From Mucilaginibacter gossypiicola (lineage in GTDB: Bacteria; Bacteroidota; Bacteroidia; Sphingobacteriales; Sphingobacteriaceae), in contig NZ_FOCL01000004.1 in assembly GCF_900110105.1 (NCBI RefSeq), positions 339,712 through 403,711 of the forward strand: a stretch of 64,000 nt of DNA, written 5' to 3'. Shown piece by piece: positions 43,027-51,480 of this stretch (the stretch's first letter is position 1; the number at the start of each line of letters is the position of its first letter). The notes under the pieces were generated by a model. The model saw only the letters and a program-made list of their open reading frames with translations. It searched no databases and was not told where the DNA came from. The translations under genes were made by a program, and so were the position numbers.

Positions 43027-43881
43027 ATGAAAACTCAAAAAGTAATATTGGTAACCGGCGCTTCAAAAGGCTTCGGTTTAGAGATAGCAAAAATAGCATT
43101 AGCAGCAGGGGATAAAGTTATAGCCACTGTACGCAGCAAAGTCGATCAGCTTGCCGCTTCATTAAATAACAATCCTAACCTGTTGGTGGTAACTATGGAC
43201 GTAACCAACGAGGCACAGGTTAAAGCCGCCGTAGCAGAGGGTTTACTACGCTTTGGTAAAATAGACGTAGTGATTAACAACGCCGGTTATGGCATTGTAA
43301 CCGCCATTGAAGAAGCAACCGATGCCGAAGTAAAAGCGCAGTATGATACCAATGTATTTGGCTTGCTGAATGTGTTACGTGCGGCATTGCCTCATCTGCG
43401 TGCTCAAAGGTCAGGTCATATCATCAATGTATCTTCATTATTTGGCTTTGATGCCATTCCTGGCTGGGCTTTATATGGCTCTACCAAGTTTGCGGTGGAG
43501 GGTATTTCAAAAGGCCTCGCAGTTGAACTTGCACCGCTTAATATTAAAGTAACTGTAGTGGAGCCGGGCCTATTTAGTACCGAATTTCTGAGTGCTGAAT
43601 CATACAGCGCTTCAAAAAATATCATTGCCGATTATGAAACTACTGTTGGCCCAATGAGGGTGGGTGCAGACCAGTTACATGGTAACCAGCCTGGCGATCC
43701 AAAGAAACTGGCCCAGGTGGTAGTTGATATCGCCCATAATGAAAACCCTCCGCTACACCTGCCTATTGGTAAAGATGCTGTAGGCATGTATAAAGCCAAC
43801 GCCGAAAAAACAAGCAAAGAAATTGATCAATGGATTGAGGTATCAACCAGTACGGATCATGATCATGTTGCTGCAAATTAA
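43027..43881 (+). CDS. Short-chain dehydrogenase/reductase, first
   Basis: This is a 284-residue classical SDR. NAD(P) motif TGASKGFGLEIAK (about 9-21), DVTNEAQ, NNAGYG (about 88-93), the catalytic Ser in INVSSLFG and the active-site YGSTKFAVEG (Tyr and Lys about 156-160), then the PG motif VEPGLFSTEFL. The longer C-terminal region resembles SDRs acting on lipophilic or quinone-type carbonyls. It follows tetR and precedes a second SDR by 34 bases; the three form a likely regulated detoxification unit. Confidence 0.93.
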   Translation: MKTQKVILVTGASKGFGLEIAKIALAAGDKVIATVRSKVDQLAASLNNNPNLLVVTMDVTNEAQVKAAVAEGLLRFGKIDVVINNAGYGIVTAIEEATDAEVKAQYDTNVFGLLNVLRAALPHLRAQRSGHIINVSSLFGFDAIPGWALYGSTKFAVEGISKGLAVELAPLNIKVTVVEPGLFSTEFLSAESYSASKNIIADYETTVGPMRVGADQLHGNQPGDPKKLAQVVVDIAHNENPPLHLPIGKDAVGMYKANAEKTSKEIDQWIEVSTSTDHDHVAAN

Positions 43882-43915
43882 TTAATCATCATTCACTCAT
43901 AAAATAGAAAATATC

Positions 43916-44659
43916 ATGTCAACTAAAAAAATAGCCTTAATAACAGGCGCAAACCGCGGGATAGGATTTGAAACTGCTAAACAATTAGGCGAAAAAGGTG
44001 TGGCTGTAATAGTTGCCGCCCGCAAGCTAAATGCTGCCGAAGAAACTGCCGCTCAGTTAACTGCTCAAGGTATTGAAGCATACGGCGTTCAACTGGATGT
44101 TACCAAGGCCGATGAAAGAACAGCGGTGGCTGCTTACATCGAAGATAAATTCGGTAAACTGGATATCCTGGTAAATAACGCAGGAGTTGGCCCGAAAGAA
44201 GATGACCTCTTTGTTAAAAAAACTGCGGCTACAACTGCCGATGAATTTGAATACATCTTTAATACCAACTTGTTCAGCATAGTATACTTAACCAATGAGT
44301 TGTTACCATTGCTTAAAAAGAGCGAGGCTGGCCGTATTGTTAACCTTTCAAGCATATTAGGTTCATTGACATTGCACGCTACTGAGGGAAGTCCGATAGC
44401 TGATTTTAAACGGTTATCATATGCTGCTTCAAAAACAGCCTTGAACGTATTCACAGTATTATTGGCTGATGAATTAAAAGGCACCAACATCAAAGTAAAC
44501 TCTGCACATCCGGGTTGGGTACAAACAGAACTGGGCAGTGTTGAACACGCACCTATGACTGTCCCTGACGGTGCCAAAACCAGTGTTGAACTTGCCCTGA
44601 TAGGCGAAGATGGGCCTAACGGCAGGTTCATCCACCTTGGTGAAGAACTTCCATGGTAA
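43916..44659 (+). CDS. Short-chain dehydrogenase/reductase, second
   Basis: This is a 247-residue SDR of the carbonyl-reductase-like type. ITGANRGIGFETAKQLGE (about 8-25), VNNAGVGPKEDD, Ser in VNLSSILGSL, active-site YAASKTALNVFTVLLADEL (Tyr/Lys about 170-174) and AHPGWVQTELGS. Shares the promoter region and operators of the first SDR; ends at a terminator. Substrate unknown. Confidence 0.93.
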   Translation: MSTKKIALITGANRGIGFETAKQLGEKGVAVIVAARKLNAAEETAAQLTAQGIEAYGVQLDVTKADERTAVAAYIEDKFGKLDILVNNAGVGPKEDDLFVKKTAATTADEFEYIFNTNLFSIVYLTNELLPLLKKSEAGRIVNLSSILGSLTLHATEGSPIADFKRLSYAASKTALNVFTVLLADELKGTNIKVNSAHPGWVQTELGSVEHAPMTVPDGAKTSVELALIGEDGPNGRFIHLGEELPW

Positions 44660-44688
44660 ATTGAACTGACCTCAATTGTTTTCTGGAG

Positions 44689-44723
44689 CGTCGTTACCTT
44701 TAACAGGGTGGCGGCGTTTTTTT
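44689..44723 (+). terminator. Terminator of the SDR pair
   Basis: A 10-bp stem with several G.U pairs (CGTCGTTACC with GGTGGCGGCG) followed by seven Ts. Confidence 0.7.
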
Positions 44724-44749
44724 GGTGGTTAAATTTTTTCTGAGAAATA

Positions 44750-44796
44750 TTTGCGCAAGTAAATACTTGCATTTATATTTGCAAGCAAATGCTTGC
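44750..44796 (+). promoter_or_regulatory. ArsR promoter with twin operators
   Basis: TTTG (44750-44753), a 20-base spacer and TATATTTG (44774-44781) form a full -33/-7 promoter. GCAAGTAAATACTTGC (44755-44770) fills the spacer and GCAAGCAAATGCTTGC (44781-44796) begins at the last base of the -7 box. Both have perfect 7-bp arms around AA. Centres are 26 bp apart. The design implies tight repression by the ArsR protein encoded seven bases downstream. Confidence 0.75.
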
Positions 44797-44802
44797 GCAA
44801 TT

Positions 44803-45144
44803 ATGAAAGCCAGACGAGACGTTTACCAGGCCATAGCCGACCCGACCCGAAGAGCCATCATTAATATGATTGCCTCTCAGCCACATAATGTGAACACCAT
44901 AGCCGCAAACTTTGATGTTACACGACAGGCCATTTCACTGCATATCCAGATTCTGGCCGACTGCGGTTTGATTAATGTTAAACAACAAGGCCGTGACCGG
45001 ATCTGCGAAGCCAGGCTTGATCAGCTCGGCGAAATATCTGCCTGGGTTGACCAATATCGTCAGCATTGGGAAAGTAAATTGGATAGTCTTGAGAAATATG
45101 TAGAACAACTTAAAAATGAGAGAAATGGAAAACAATCAAAGTAA
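44803..45144 (+). CDS. ArsR family transcriptional regulator
   Basis: This 113-residue winged-helix repressor begins MKARRDVYQAIADPTRRAII, with recognition region NTIAANFDVTRQAISLHIQIL and wing QQGRDRICEA. The open frame extends back to 44722, but that would cover the operators and promoter, so the ATG at 44803 is used. It lacks the Cys metal box of ArsR itself; it belongs to the group commonly paired with an AHSA1/SRPBCC gene, whose start it overlaps by 20 bases. Confidence 0.93.
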   Translation: MKARRDVYQAIADPTRRAIINMIASQPHNVNTIAANFDVTRQAISLHIQILADCGLINVKQQGRDRICEARLDQLGEISAWVDQYRQHWESKLDSLEKYVEQLKNERNGKQSK

Positions 45145-45589
45145 CACCGCCGATCGCGAACTACGCTTAACACGAACTTTAGATGCCCCTGTGGACTTGG
45201 TATGGGAAGTATGGACCCAGCCTGAACATATTGCCCAATGGTGGGGGCCTAACGGTTTCACCAATACCATCAGCAAAATGGAACTTGAACCCGGAGGGGA
45301 GTGGGATTTAACAATGCACGGCCCCGACGGCACTGATTATAAAAATAAGAGTGTGTTTAAAGAGGTTGTTCCACTCAAGAAAATAGTGTATGAACATGTG
45401 AGCAGCCCTAAGTTTGTTGCAACTATTGAATTTGAAGCAAAAGGCGAGCAAACCTTTCTGAGCTGGCATATGCTTTTTGAATCGCATGAGCAGTTTGTAC
45501 AGGTAGTGAAAACATTTAAAGCAGATGAAGGATTAAAGCAGAATATCGAAAAATTGAATCAATATTTAAAAGACGTAAGCAAAGGGTGA
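45125..45589 (+). CDS. SRPBCC/AHSA1 domain protein
   Basis: This 154-residue START-like fold protein resembles the C-terminal activator domain of Aha1: RELRLTRTLDAPVDLVWEVWTQPEHIAQWWGPNGFTN at the N-terminus (read in pieces) and LSWHMLFESHEQF near residue 115. It has a hydrophobic ligand cavity in known members. ATG at 45125 chosen over 45116 because MENNQ is a natural start and gives a short overlap with arsR. Translationally coupled to arsR; a stress or toxicant-binding role is inferred. Confidence 0.9.
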   Translation: MENNQSNTADRELRLTRTLDAPVDLVWEVWTQPEHIAQWWGPNGFTNTISKMELEPGGEWDLTMHGPDGTDYKNKSVFKEVVPLKKIVYEHVSSPKFVATIEFEAKGEQTFLSWHMLFESHEQFVQVVKTFKADEGLKQNIEKLNQYLKDVSKG

Positions 45590-45638
45590 TTCTTTTCGTG
45601 GTTATATAATCCTATCTGGAGATTAATCTCTATCATCG

Positions 45639-45672
45639 AAAGCGTTATTGAACAATAACGCTTTTTGTTTTT
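45639..45672. terminator. Terminator after the AHSA1 gene
   Basis: Perfect 12-bp stem AAAGCGTTATTG / CAATAACGCTTT, loop AA, then T-rich. Confidence 0.9.
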
Positions 45673-45679
45673 TATCGAC

Positions 45680-45760
45680 AAATCACATCTGCACATTTGA
45701 AATCTCCACATCCGTAATCCCAGCTTCCGTCTGCACATCTGAAATCTGCACATTTATAAT
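45680..45760. repeat. Low-complexity CACATCTGAAATCT repeats
   Basis: Imperfect units such as CACATCTGCACATTTGAAAT and TGCACATCTGAAATCTGCAC recur over 80 bases. No coding content. Confidence 0.65.
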
Positions 45761-45843
45761 CAAAAATTCTTCCGCTGTTTACCGATGATATTCCGCCGTT
45801 CGCCGACTAAAACCTGCTGTACATCTAATTTGCCCGAAACCCC

Positions 45844-45869
45844 TGTAACGTTTTAAAAATGGGGGCGTC
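45844..45869 (+). promoter_or_regulatory. ECF-sigma-like promoter of the second DUF2807 gene
   Basis: TGTAACG (45844-45850), 15 bases, CGTC (45866-45869), identical to the arrangement at 41247. Conserved AAACCTGC and CTAATT blocks lie upstream of both. Confidence 0.6.
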
Positions 45870-45929
45870 TTATCTGTGTATTAAATGAAATAACAACACA
45901 AATAATTGACAATCAAAATATTAATCATC

Positions 45930-46538
45930 ATGAAAACTACAATATTAACAATCGCAACCTCTTTAGTTTTAGCACTTGGAGTATCAACTGCAGCTAATGC
46001 AGCAACCAAAATAGATAACGGCGCAGCCGTAGTTTTAAACAACGTAAGTAAGATCAACAAGATCGAAGTTCGCGGTAACGTTGAAGTATATGTATCAGCC
46101 GGCGAAAACGAAAATGTTAAAGTTTATAACAAATACTATTCAGAAAGCGCTCTTGTACAAAACAACAACGGTACACTACGTATCACCTCATATAAAAACG
46201 AAAAACTGGTAGTTTGGGTAACCGCCAATGATCTTAAAGCTATTGATGCTTATGATAATGCCGAAGTTAAATCATTCGGAAAACTTGCCGCACTTGATTT
46301 GAACGTTAACCTTTACAACAATGCATCTGCTAAATTAAATGTTGAAGCTTATGTAGCAACCGTGAATGTTAACGACAAAGCTAAAGCTGAATTTACCGGT
46401 ACTGCCGATGTTTACACGCTGAACCACACCCGCGAATCATTTGTAAACAACAACGCTTTTGCCGCAGTAAGCTTTACCGATAAAGTAACCAACGCACCTG
46501 CTAAGTACACCGTTGAGAACGAGTTTGCAGGCCTTTAA
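45930..46538 (+). CDS. DUF2807 (GIN domain) secreted protein, copy 2
   Basis: This 202-residue protein is clearly paralogous to the gene at 41332: same signal peptide type (MKTTILTIATSLVLALGVST...), NVSKINKIEVRGNVEVYVSAG, VYNKYYSESALVQNNNGTLRITSYKNEKLVVWVT and AIDAYDNAEVKSFG. The ATG at 45930 is chosen over an in-frame ATG at 45906 because the sequence before it (TTGACAATCAAAATATTAA) is the same untranslated leader as in copy 1. Exported, probably periplasmic or surface beta-solenoid; role unknown. Confidence 0.82.
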   Translation: MKTTILTIATSLVLALGVSTAANAATKIDNGAAVVLNNVSKINKIEVRGNVEVYVSAGENENVKVYNKYYSESALVQNNNGTLRITSYKNEKLVVWVTANDLKAIDAYDNAEVKSFGKLAALDLNVNLYNNASAKLNVEAYVATVNVNDKAKAEFTGTADVYTLNHTRESFVNNNAFAAVSFTDKVTNAPAKYTVENEFAGL

Positions 46539-46572
46539 TACCTCACTTTTGCAAAAGTCCATCATATATTCA

Positions 46573-46606
46573 AAAGCTATCACCTAAAATGTGGTAGCTT
46601 TTTTTA
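46573..46606 (+). terminator. Terminator of DUF2807 copy 2
   Basis: AAAAGCTATCAC / GTGGTAGCTTTT stem, then a T-run. Confidence 0.85.
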
Positions 46607-46614
46607 ATTTTGAT

Positions 46615-46641
46615 GTAACACTAAACCGCCGTTCGGCGTCA
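46615..46641 (+). promoter_or_regulatory. Possible ECF-like promoter of the third DUF2807 gene
   Basis: TGTAAC (46615-46620) and CGTC (46638-46641) with one base more spacing than in the two paralogues. The start codon follows only 13 bases later, so the leader would be minimal. Confidence 0.35.
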
Positions 46642-46654
46642 TAACAACCAAACT

Positions 46655-47380
46655 ATGAAAAAATACCTTTCTACCATCACTATAGCAGGCGCATTATTAA
46701 TAACTACAGGCATATTGTCATCATGTAACTACAGGTGCGTACACGGTTCGGGCAATCAAACAACAGAGAAGCGTAAAGCCGAAGATTTTAAAAAAGTTGA
46801 GATCTCCGGTGCTTTTAAAGTTCACCTGAAGCAGGATAGCTCACTAACAATTGATATCAAAGCTGATGACAACCTGATCAAATACATTTCAACTTCGGTT
46901 GAAGATGGTACGTTACATATTAAATCAAAAAAGAATTTCTGCGATCCGGGGGAGATGGTGATCAATATCGGCGTAAAAAATCTCGATGAAATAAAAGCAG
47001 CTGGTGCAGTTGAAGTTAATTCGGACGGTAAAATTAATGCAAAAGATTTTTCTCTTGATTTATCCGGCGCCACTAAAATTAATCTTGACCTCAATGCCGC
47101 CAATGTATCAACCGATGGTAGTGGTGCTACAGAAGTACATCTTACAGGCCAGGCTGCATCGCACAAAATTGATTTGAGCGGTGCCGGTAAAATAGATGCC
47201 TTTGATTTTGTTGTAGGTGATTATGATATTGAAACATCAGGGATTGCCCATTGCAAGATTAACGTGCTTAAAACTTTGAACGTGCACACCAGCGGCGCGT
47301 CTGAAATTCAATACAAAGGTTCTCCATCTACCGTGAATAACGATAAATCGGGCGCTTCATCTATCAAAAAAGTTGACTGA
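46655..47380 (+). CDS. DUF2807 (GIN domain) lipoprotein
   Basis: This 241-residue lipoprotein (signal ending TGILSSC, lipid Cys 24) has the full head GIN domain (about 45-235): EDFKKVEISGAFKVHLKQDSSLTIDIKADDNL (split across strands), LDEIKAAGAVEVNSDGKI, and repeats LDLSGATKINL, DGSGATEVHL, DLSGAGKIDA and HTSGASEIQ. The regular SGA-x-x-I turns suggest a right-handed beta helix. It is longer and more typical than the two smaller paralogues upstream. Confidence 0.9.
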   Translation: MKKYLSTITIAGALLITTGILSSCNYRCVHGSGNQTTEKRKAEDFKKVEISGAFKVHLKQDSSLTIDIKADDNLIKYISTSVEDGTLHIKSKKNFCDPGEMVINIGVKNLDEIKAAGAVEVNSDGKINAKDFSLDLSGATKINLDLNAANVSTDGSGATEVHLTGQAASHKIDLSGAGKIDAFDFVVGDYDIETSGIAHCKINVLKTLNVHTSGASEIQYKGSPSTVNNDKSGASSIKKVD

Positions 47381-47404
47381 TCGACCTTATAAAAATTAAC
47401 GAAG

Positions 47405-47437
47405 AGGCCGGGGATATAACTAATTCGCGGCCTTTTT
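47405..47437 (+). terminator. Terminator of the GIN lipoprotein
   Basis: AGGCCG / CGGCCT stem with a 17-base loop, then TTTTT. Confidence 0.6.
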
Positions 47438-47470
47438 GATTTTACAACCTATCACTAATTAAAAATTTGA

Positions 47471-48454
47471 ATGAAAAAGTTTTTAAAATGGACAGCCTAT
47501 GCAGTTATAGCGCTTGTCCTCATCGCTGTTGCCGGCATCTCCTACATAACCCTGGCATTACCCAATGTGGGCCAACCCGAAGCTATTAAAGTAGATGCCA
47601 CCCCACTGCGCATAGCCCGCGGCAAGTATCTTGCTAATAACGTAACCGTTTGCCTGGATTGTCATTCCACCCGGAGCTGGGATAAATTTGCAGGTCCTTC
47701 CGATTCGACAGTATTGGGTGCCGGAGGCGAAAAGTTTGATGCTTCGGCAGGTTTTCCCGGCACGGTTTATTCGCCCAATATTACACCTTTAAATTTGAGT
47801 GGCTGGACAGATGGTGAGATATTCAGGGCGATGACCACCGGCGTTAAAAAAGATGGCTCGGCCATATTCCCGATAATGCCATGGCCGTACTATGCAAAAA
47901 TGGATAGGGAAGATCTTTATTCCATCATTGCTTACATGCGCACTTTGAAGCCTGTTGGTAAAAATTATCCGGGCCATCAGCTCGATTTTCCACTCAATAT
48001 TATTGTGCATACCATGCCTCAGAAAGCAACATTGGGAAGTATTCCCAGTTCGGCAGATACTATTAAGTATGGAGCTTATTTATTAAACGCAGCAGCCTGT
48101 AAAGAGTGCCACACGCAATCAAATAAAGGCCAGCTCAATGAAGCTATGGCTTTTGCCGGTGGGCAGGGCTATGTTGTGCCCGGAGGCAGCAAAGTATTTT
48201 CGGCCAATATTACGCCCGATAAAGAAACCGGCATAGGCAGCTGGACAAAGGGGCAGTTTGTAAACCGGTTCACCCAATACGCTAACGGCAAAGTACGGCC
48301 CACTCCGGTAAAACCGGGCGAATTTCAAACCATTATGCCATGGTGGAGATATGGCAGTATGAAGGTGTCAGATCTGGAAGCGATTTATGCGTATTTAAAA
48401 ACGATAAAGCCCATCAGTAACCATGTTTTAAAATTTGAAAGGAATGGGAAATAG
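47471..48454 (+). CDS. Diheme cytochrome c
   Basis: This is a 327-residue exported or membrane-anchored cytochrome with an N-terminal hydrophobic helix (about 8-30, AVIALVLIAVAGISYITLAL) and two heme c sites, CLDCH (about 61-65) and CKECH (about 213-217), each in a cytochrome c domain (MTTGVKKDGSAIFPIMPWPYY and IMPWWRYGSMKVSDLEAIYAYLKT carry likely axial Met). Resembles the diheme subunits of alcohol/aldehyde dehydrogenases and related c-type cytochromes; no dehydrogenase is adjacent. Confidence 0.92.
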   Translation: MKKFLKWTAYAVIALVLIAVAGISYITLALPNVGQPEAIKVDATPLRIARGKYLANNVTVCLDCHSTRSWDKFAGPSDSTVLGAGGEKFDASAGFPGTVYSPNITPLNLSGWTDGEIFRAMTTGVKKDGSAIFPIMPWPYYAKMDREDLYSIIAYMRTLKPVGKNYPGHQLDFPLNIIVHTMPQKATLGSIPSSADTIKYGAYLLNAAACKECHTQSNKGQLNEAMAFAGGQGYVVPGGSKVFSANITPDKETGIGSWTKGQFVNRFTQYANGKVRPTPVKPGEFQTIMPWWRYGSMKVSDLEAIYAYLKTIKPISNHVLKFERNGK

Positions 48455-48476
48455 AGATTGGAGATTAGAGGTTAGT

Positions 48477-48630
48477 TGGGTTTAATGCCCGGTTTTATGG
48501 GCAGTGCGGGGGCCGCGTTAGGGATTGAAGCGGAAAGCCCGCAGCGAGCGTTGGGATTGCGGGTAGGAAAGGCGAGGACTTGCAGCGTAAAGCCCGGGCC
48601 GCAGGCAACGCCCATATTGAGTGACCCCCA
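48477..48630. repeat. GC-rich dispersed repeat
   Basis: Short related blocks such as GGGATTGAAGCGGAAAGCCC and GCGTTGGGATTGCGGG over 150 bases, richer in GC than the flanks. Open frames on both strands here look non-coding. The rest of the gap to 48844 holds nothing I recognise. Confidence 0.5.
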
Positions 48631-48844
48631 ATTTATTGAATTAAAGAATTTACCAGAAATGATACGCAAGTCCTCTTGTTTTCAATCAATTCTAAAAAAT
48701 CGTTTAATTCGGGTTCGGATAAACACAGGTTCAGACAAATTTATACGCAATTGTTGTGCGGGCCCTGCCGGTCAATTCATTTAAAAGCAGTTTCATTTTC
48801 CTTGAAAACAATATAAAATCAACCACTAATTAAAAATAAATTCA

Positions 48845-48852
48845 TACTTTTG
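48845..48852 (+). promoter_or_regulatory. -7 box of tig
   Basis: TACTTTTG matches TAnnTTTG about 75 bases before the tig start. Confidence 0.5.
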
Positions 48853-48927
48853 CGCCTCGAATTTTGTATAGCACGGATTAGGTTTTAGGCTATATTTCAA
48901 AGGATTAAATTAAATACCCGGTAAAAG

Positions 48928-50286
48928 ATGAATATTACACAGGAAAAAATTAATGACCTGAACGCAGTTGTTAAAATTAACATCAACCCTGAAGATTACC
49001 AGCCACGTGTTGAAAAAGCTATAAAGGAAAACGCTAAAAAAGCAAAGCTTCCTGGTTTTCGCCCGGGCATGGTGCCTGCCGCGCACATCAAAAAAATGTA
49101 CGGTAAAAGCATCCTTGTTGACGAGATCAACAACCTGTTACAAGATACTTTAAATAACTACATCGACGAGCAGAAACTGGCCGTATTAGGTCAGCCTTTA
49201 CCGGCTATCGATGACAACAAAGAATATAACTGGGATTTTGCCGATAACTTTGAGTTTAAATATGAATTAGGTTTAGCTCCTCAGTTCAGCATTGACTTTT
49301 CATCAACCGATAAATTAACACAATATGTTATTAAAGTTGATGACGAAACGCTGGCTTCAAGGATCAAAAACATCCGCAGGAGCTATGGCAAAATGACAAA
49401 TCCTGACGTATCGGCAGACGATGACGTTCTTTACAGCGAATTGGTTCAACTTTCGGCTGATGGTAGTGTTTTTGAGGGTGGAATAACCAATACAGCATCT
49501 GTACGTTTAGATCAGATCAAAGATGAGGCTATTAAAGCTTCATTGATCGGTTTGAAAAAAGACGATGTGTTAACATTCGATATTCGTAAAGCTTTTGATA
49601 ACGACGCAGCTAAAATTGCCGGTTTATTGAAAATTGAAGAAGACGATGCAGCTGATTTAAGGTCAGATTTTCAATTAACTGTTAAAAACGTTAACCGTTT
49701 AGAGGAAAGTGATCTTAACCAGGAGTTCTTTGACAAATTATTTGGTGAAGGTACAGTAACTACCGAAGAGGAATTCAGGACTAAAATTACTGAAGAGCTT
49801 GAAAGCATGATGGTTCAGGATGCCGACCGCAAATTGCAGGACGACACTTACAAACTGGCTATCGCTAAAGTTGATTTCGCTCTTCCTGATGAGTTCCTGA
49901 AACGCTGGTTAAAAGCAACCAACGAAAAACTGAGCGACGAGGAATTAGAAGGTGGTTACAATGATTTTGCTCAAAATCTGAAATGGACTTTGATCGAAAA
50001 CAAAGTAATTACCGATAACAGTATCGAAATTAAATACGAAGACGTGTTTGAATTAGCTAAGATCCGTTTAGATCAGCAGTTCAGAATGTACAGCCCAACT
50101 GCGATCCCTGAAGAGCAATTAGGCCAGTACACCGTTCAGTACCTGCAAAACAAAGACAACGCTAACAAAATATTTGAAGAGGTAAAAGCATTGAAGGTAT
50201 TTGACTATATCAAAAATGTGATCACTTTAGATAAGCAGGACATCCTTTACACTGATTTCAGTGCATTGGTTACTGCAGCACAGTAA
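48928..50286 (+). CDS. tig: Trigger factor
   Basis: This is a 452-residue ribosome-bound chaperone. N-terminal ribosome-binding domain with KLPGFRPGMVPAAHIKKMYG (about 40-59, signature GFRxGxxP), a central region lacking a clear active FKBP signature, as in many Bacteroidota, and a C-terminal helical cradle. First of a tig-clpP-clpX cluster, the classical order, although gaps of several hundred bases carry repeats here. Confidence 0.96.
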   Translation: MNITQEKINDLNAVVKININPEDYQPRVEKAIKENAKKAKLPGFRPGMVPAAHIKKMYGKSILVDEINNLLQDTLNNYIDEQKLAVLGQPLPAIDDNKEYNWDFADNFEFKYELGLAPQFSIDFSSTDKLTQYVIKVDDETLASRIKNIRRSYGKMTNPDVSADDDVLYSELVQLSADGSVFEGGITNTASVRLDQIKDEAIKASLIGLKKDDVLTFDIRKAFDNDAAKIAGLLKIEEDDAADLRSDFQLTVKNVNRLEESDLNQEFFDKLFGEGTVTTEEEFRTKITEELESMMVQDADRKLQDDTYKLAIAKVDFALPDEFLKRWLKATNEKLSDEELEGGYNDFAQNLKWTLIENKVITDNSIEIKYEDVFELAKIRLDQQFRMYSPTAIPEEQLGQYTVQYLQNKDNANKIFEEVKALKVFDYIKNVITLDKQDILYTDFSALVTAAQ

Positions 50287-50319
50287 GCAGTTTTATCTCC
50301 GACAGGAGATTAGCATATT

Positions 50320-50356
50320 CACCAAAAGCAACTCATCGGGTTGCTTTTGGTGTTTT
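50320..50356 (+). terminator. Terminator of tig
   Basis: Perfect 13-bp stem CACCAAAAGCAAC / GTTGCTTTTGGTG, loop TCATCGG, then TTTT. Confidence 0.9.
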
Positions 50357-50378
50357 ATATCCCCAACTCAAAAGTAAG

Positions 50379-50473
50379 CGTCATTGCGAGGTACGAAGCA
50401 ATCCCAAACTCTACAGGGGGAATTGGCTTGGCCGCCCTGCTTATCGGGGATTGCTTCGTGCCTCGCAATGACG
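50379..50473. repeat. CGTCATTGCGAGG palindromic repeat, copy C
   Basis: Left arm CGTCATTGCGAGGTACGAAG and right arm CTTCGTGCCTCGCAATGACG, 95 bp in all, near-identical to copies A and D. Confidence 0.8.
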
Positions 50474-50485
50474 GTAGGAAAACCT

Positions 50486-50583
50486 GCCCGATGTTGATGG
50501 TGCGCCCAATGCTGGTGTTGCCACCTAAGCCCGATTTTGGTGTTGTCACCTGCCCGATGTTGGTGTTGTCACCAACATCTCCC
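50486..50583. repeat. Imperfect tandem repeats
   Basis: The unit ACCTGCCCGATGTTGGTGTT, with its end GTC, recurs about four times with variation (units begin near 50482, 50524 and 50550, then a partial). Non-coding on both strands as far as I can see. Confidence 0.6.
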
Positions 50584-50750
50584 CGGTAAGCTCAACTGTT
50601 AGTTTTGACCAAAAAAATCCGGTTTCGTCATTAAGGCCTCATCAAAAAATTACGTAATAAAAACTATCTTGCAAAAAATCTATTGAACTAAAAACTATAT
50701 TTATCGCGGGTAAGACGCCCGCATTTCCTAACGAACAACAAACAAAAACC

Positions 50751-51476
50751 ATGAGCAGTAATATCGATAAAAACGAATTCAGAAAATATGCTGTTAAGCA
50801 TCACCGTATTAACAGCCTTTATGTAGACAAGTATATTGGAAGTGTTGAAAGAAGCAGCATGCCTTCTGGTATCACTACCGTACCAACAGGTATGACCCCA
50901 TACATTCTTGAGGAGCGCCAGCTTAATGTACAGGCCATGGACGTGTTTTCACGTTTGATGATGGACCGTATCATTTTCCTTGGCGATGCTATTTATGATA
51001 ATATTGCAAACATTATCCAGGCTCAGTTGCTTTTCTTGCAGTCGGCTGATGCTAAACGCGATATCCAGATCTACATTAACTCGCCAGGTGGCTCGGTTTA
51101 TGCCGGTTTAGGTATTTATGACACTATGCAGTTTATATCAAATGATGTAGCCACTATTTGTACAGGTATGGCCGCTTCAATGGCTGCTGTATTGTTAGTA
51201 GCAGGTACTGAAGGTAAAAGAGCAGCGCTTCCGCATGCAAGGGTAATGATCCACCAGCCATCAGGCGGTGCTCAGGGCCAGCAGTCGGACATTGAGATCA
51301 CTTACCAGGAGATAACCAAATTGAAAAAAGAATTGTACCAGATCATTGCCGATCATAGTGGTGCGCCTTACCAAAAAGTTTGGGATGCATCTGACCGTGA
51401 CTACTGGATGATTGCAGAAGAAGCCAAAGAATTTGGTATGGTTGACGAAATATTAAAAGGTAACAAAGGAAAATAA
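50751..51476 (+). CDS. clpP: ATP-dependent Clp protease proteolytic subunit
   Basis: This is a 241-residue serine peptidase S14. Catalytic Ser in ICTGMAASMAAVLL (about 143), His in RVMIHQPSGGAQGQ (about 168) and Asp in the DRDYWM region (about 219). The N-terminus is about 35 residues longer than classical ClpP, before the conserved DVFSRLMMDRIIFLG; this extension occurs in other Bacteroidota. It forms the tetradecameric barrel fed by ClpX encoded downstream. Confidence 0.97.
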   Translation: MSSNIDKNEFRKYAVKHHRINSLYVDKYIGSVERSSMPSGITTVPTGMTPYILEERQLNVQAMDVFSRLMMDRIIFLGDAIYDNIANIIQAQLLFLQSADAKRDIQIYINSPGGSVYAGLGIYDTMQFISNDVATICTGMAASMAAVLLVAGTEGKRAALPHARVMIHQPSGGAQGQQSDIEITYQEITKLKKELYQIIADHSGAPYQKVWDASDRDYWMIAEEAKEFGMVDEILKGNKGK

Positions 51477-51480
51477 TTTT

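Noticed and set aside
44722..44802. N-terminal extension of the ArsR protein
   Set aside because: These codons overlap the promoter and both operators; ATG at 44803 fits the family start.
48476..48784. Plus-strand open frame of 102 codons after the diheme cytochrome
   Set aside because: It lies in a GC-rich repeat, has no domain or signal peptide, and a minus-strand frame of similar length overlaps it.
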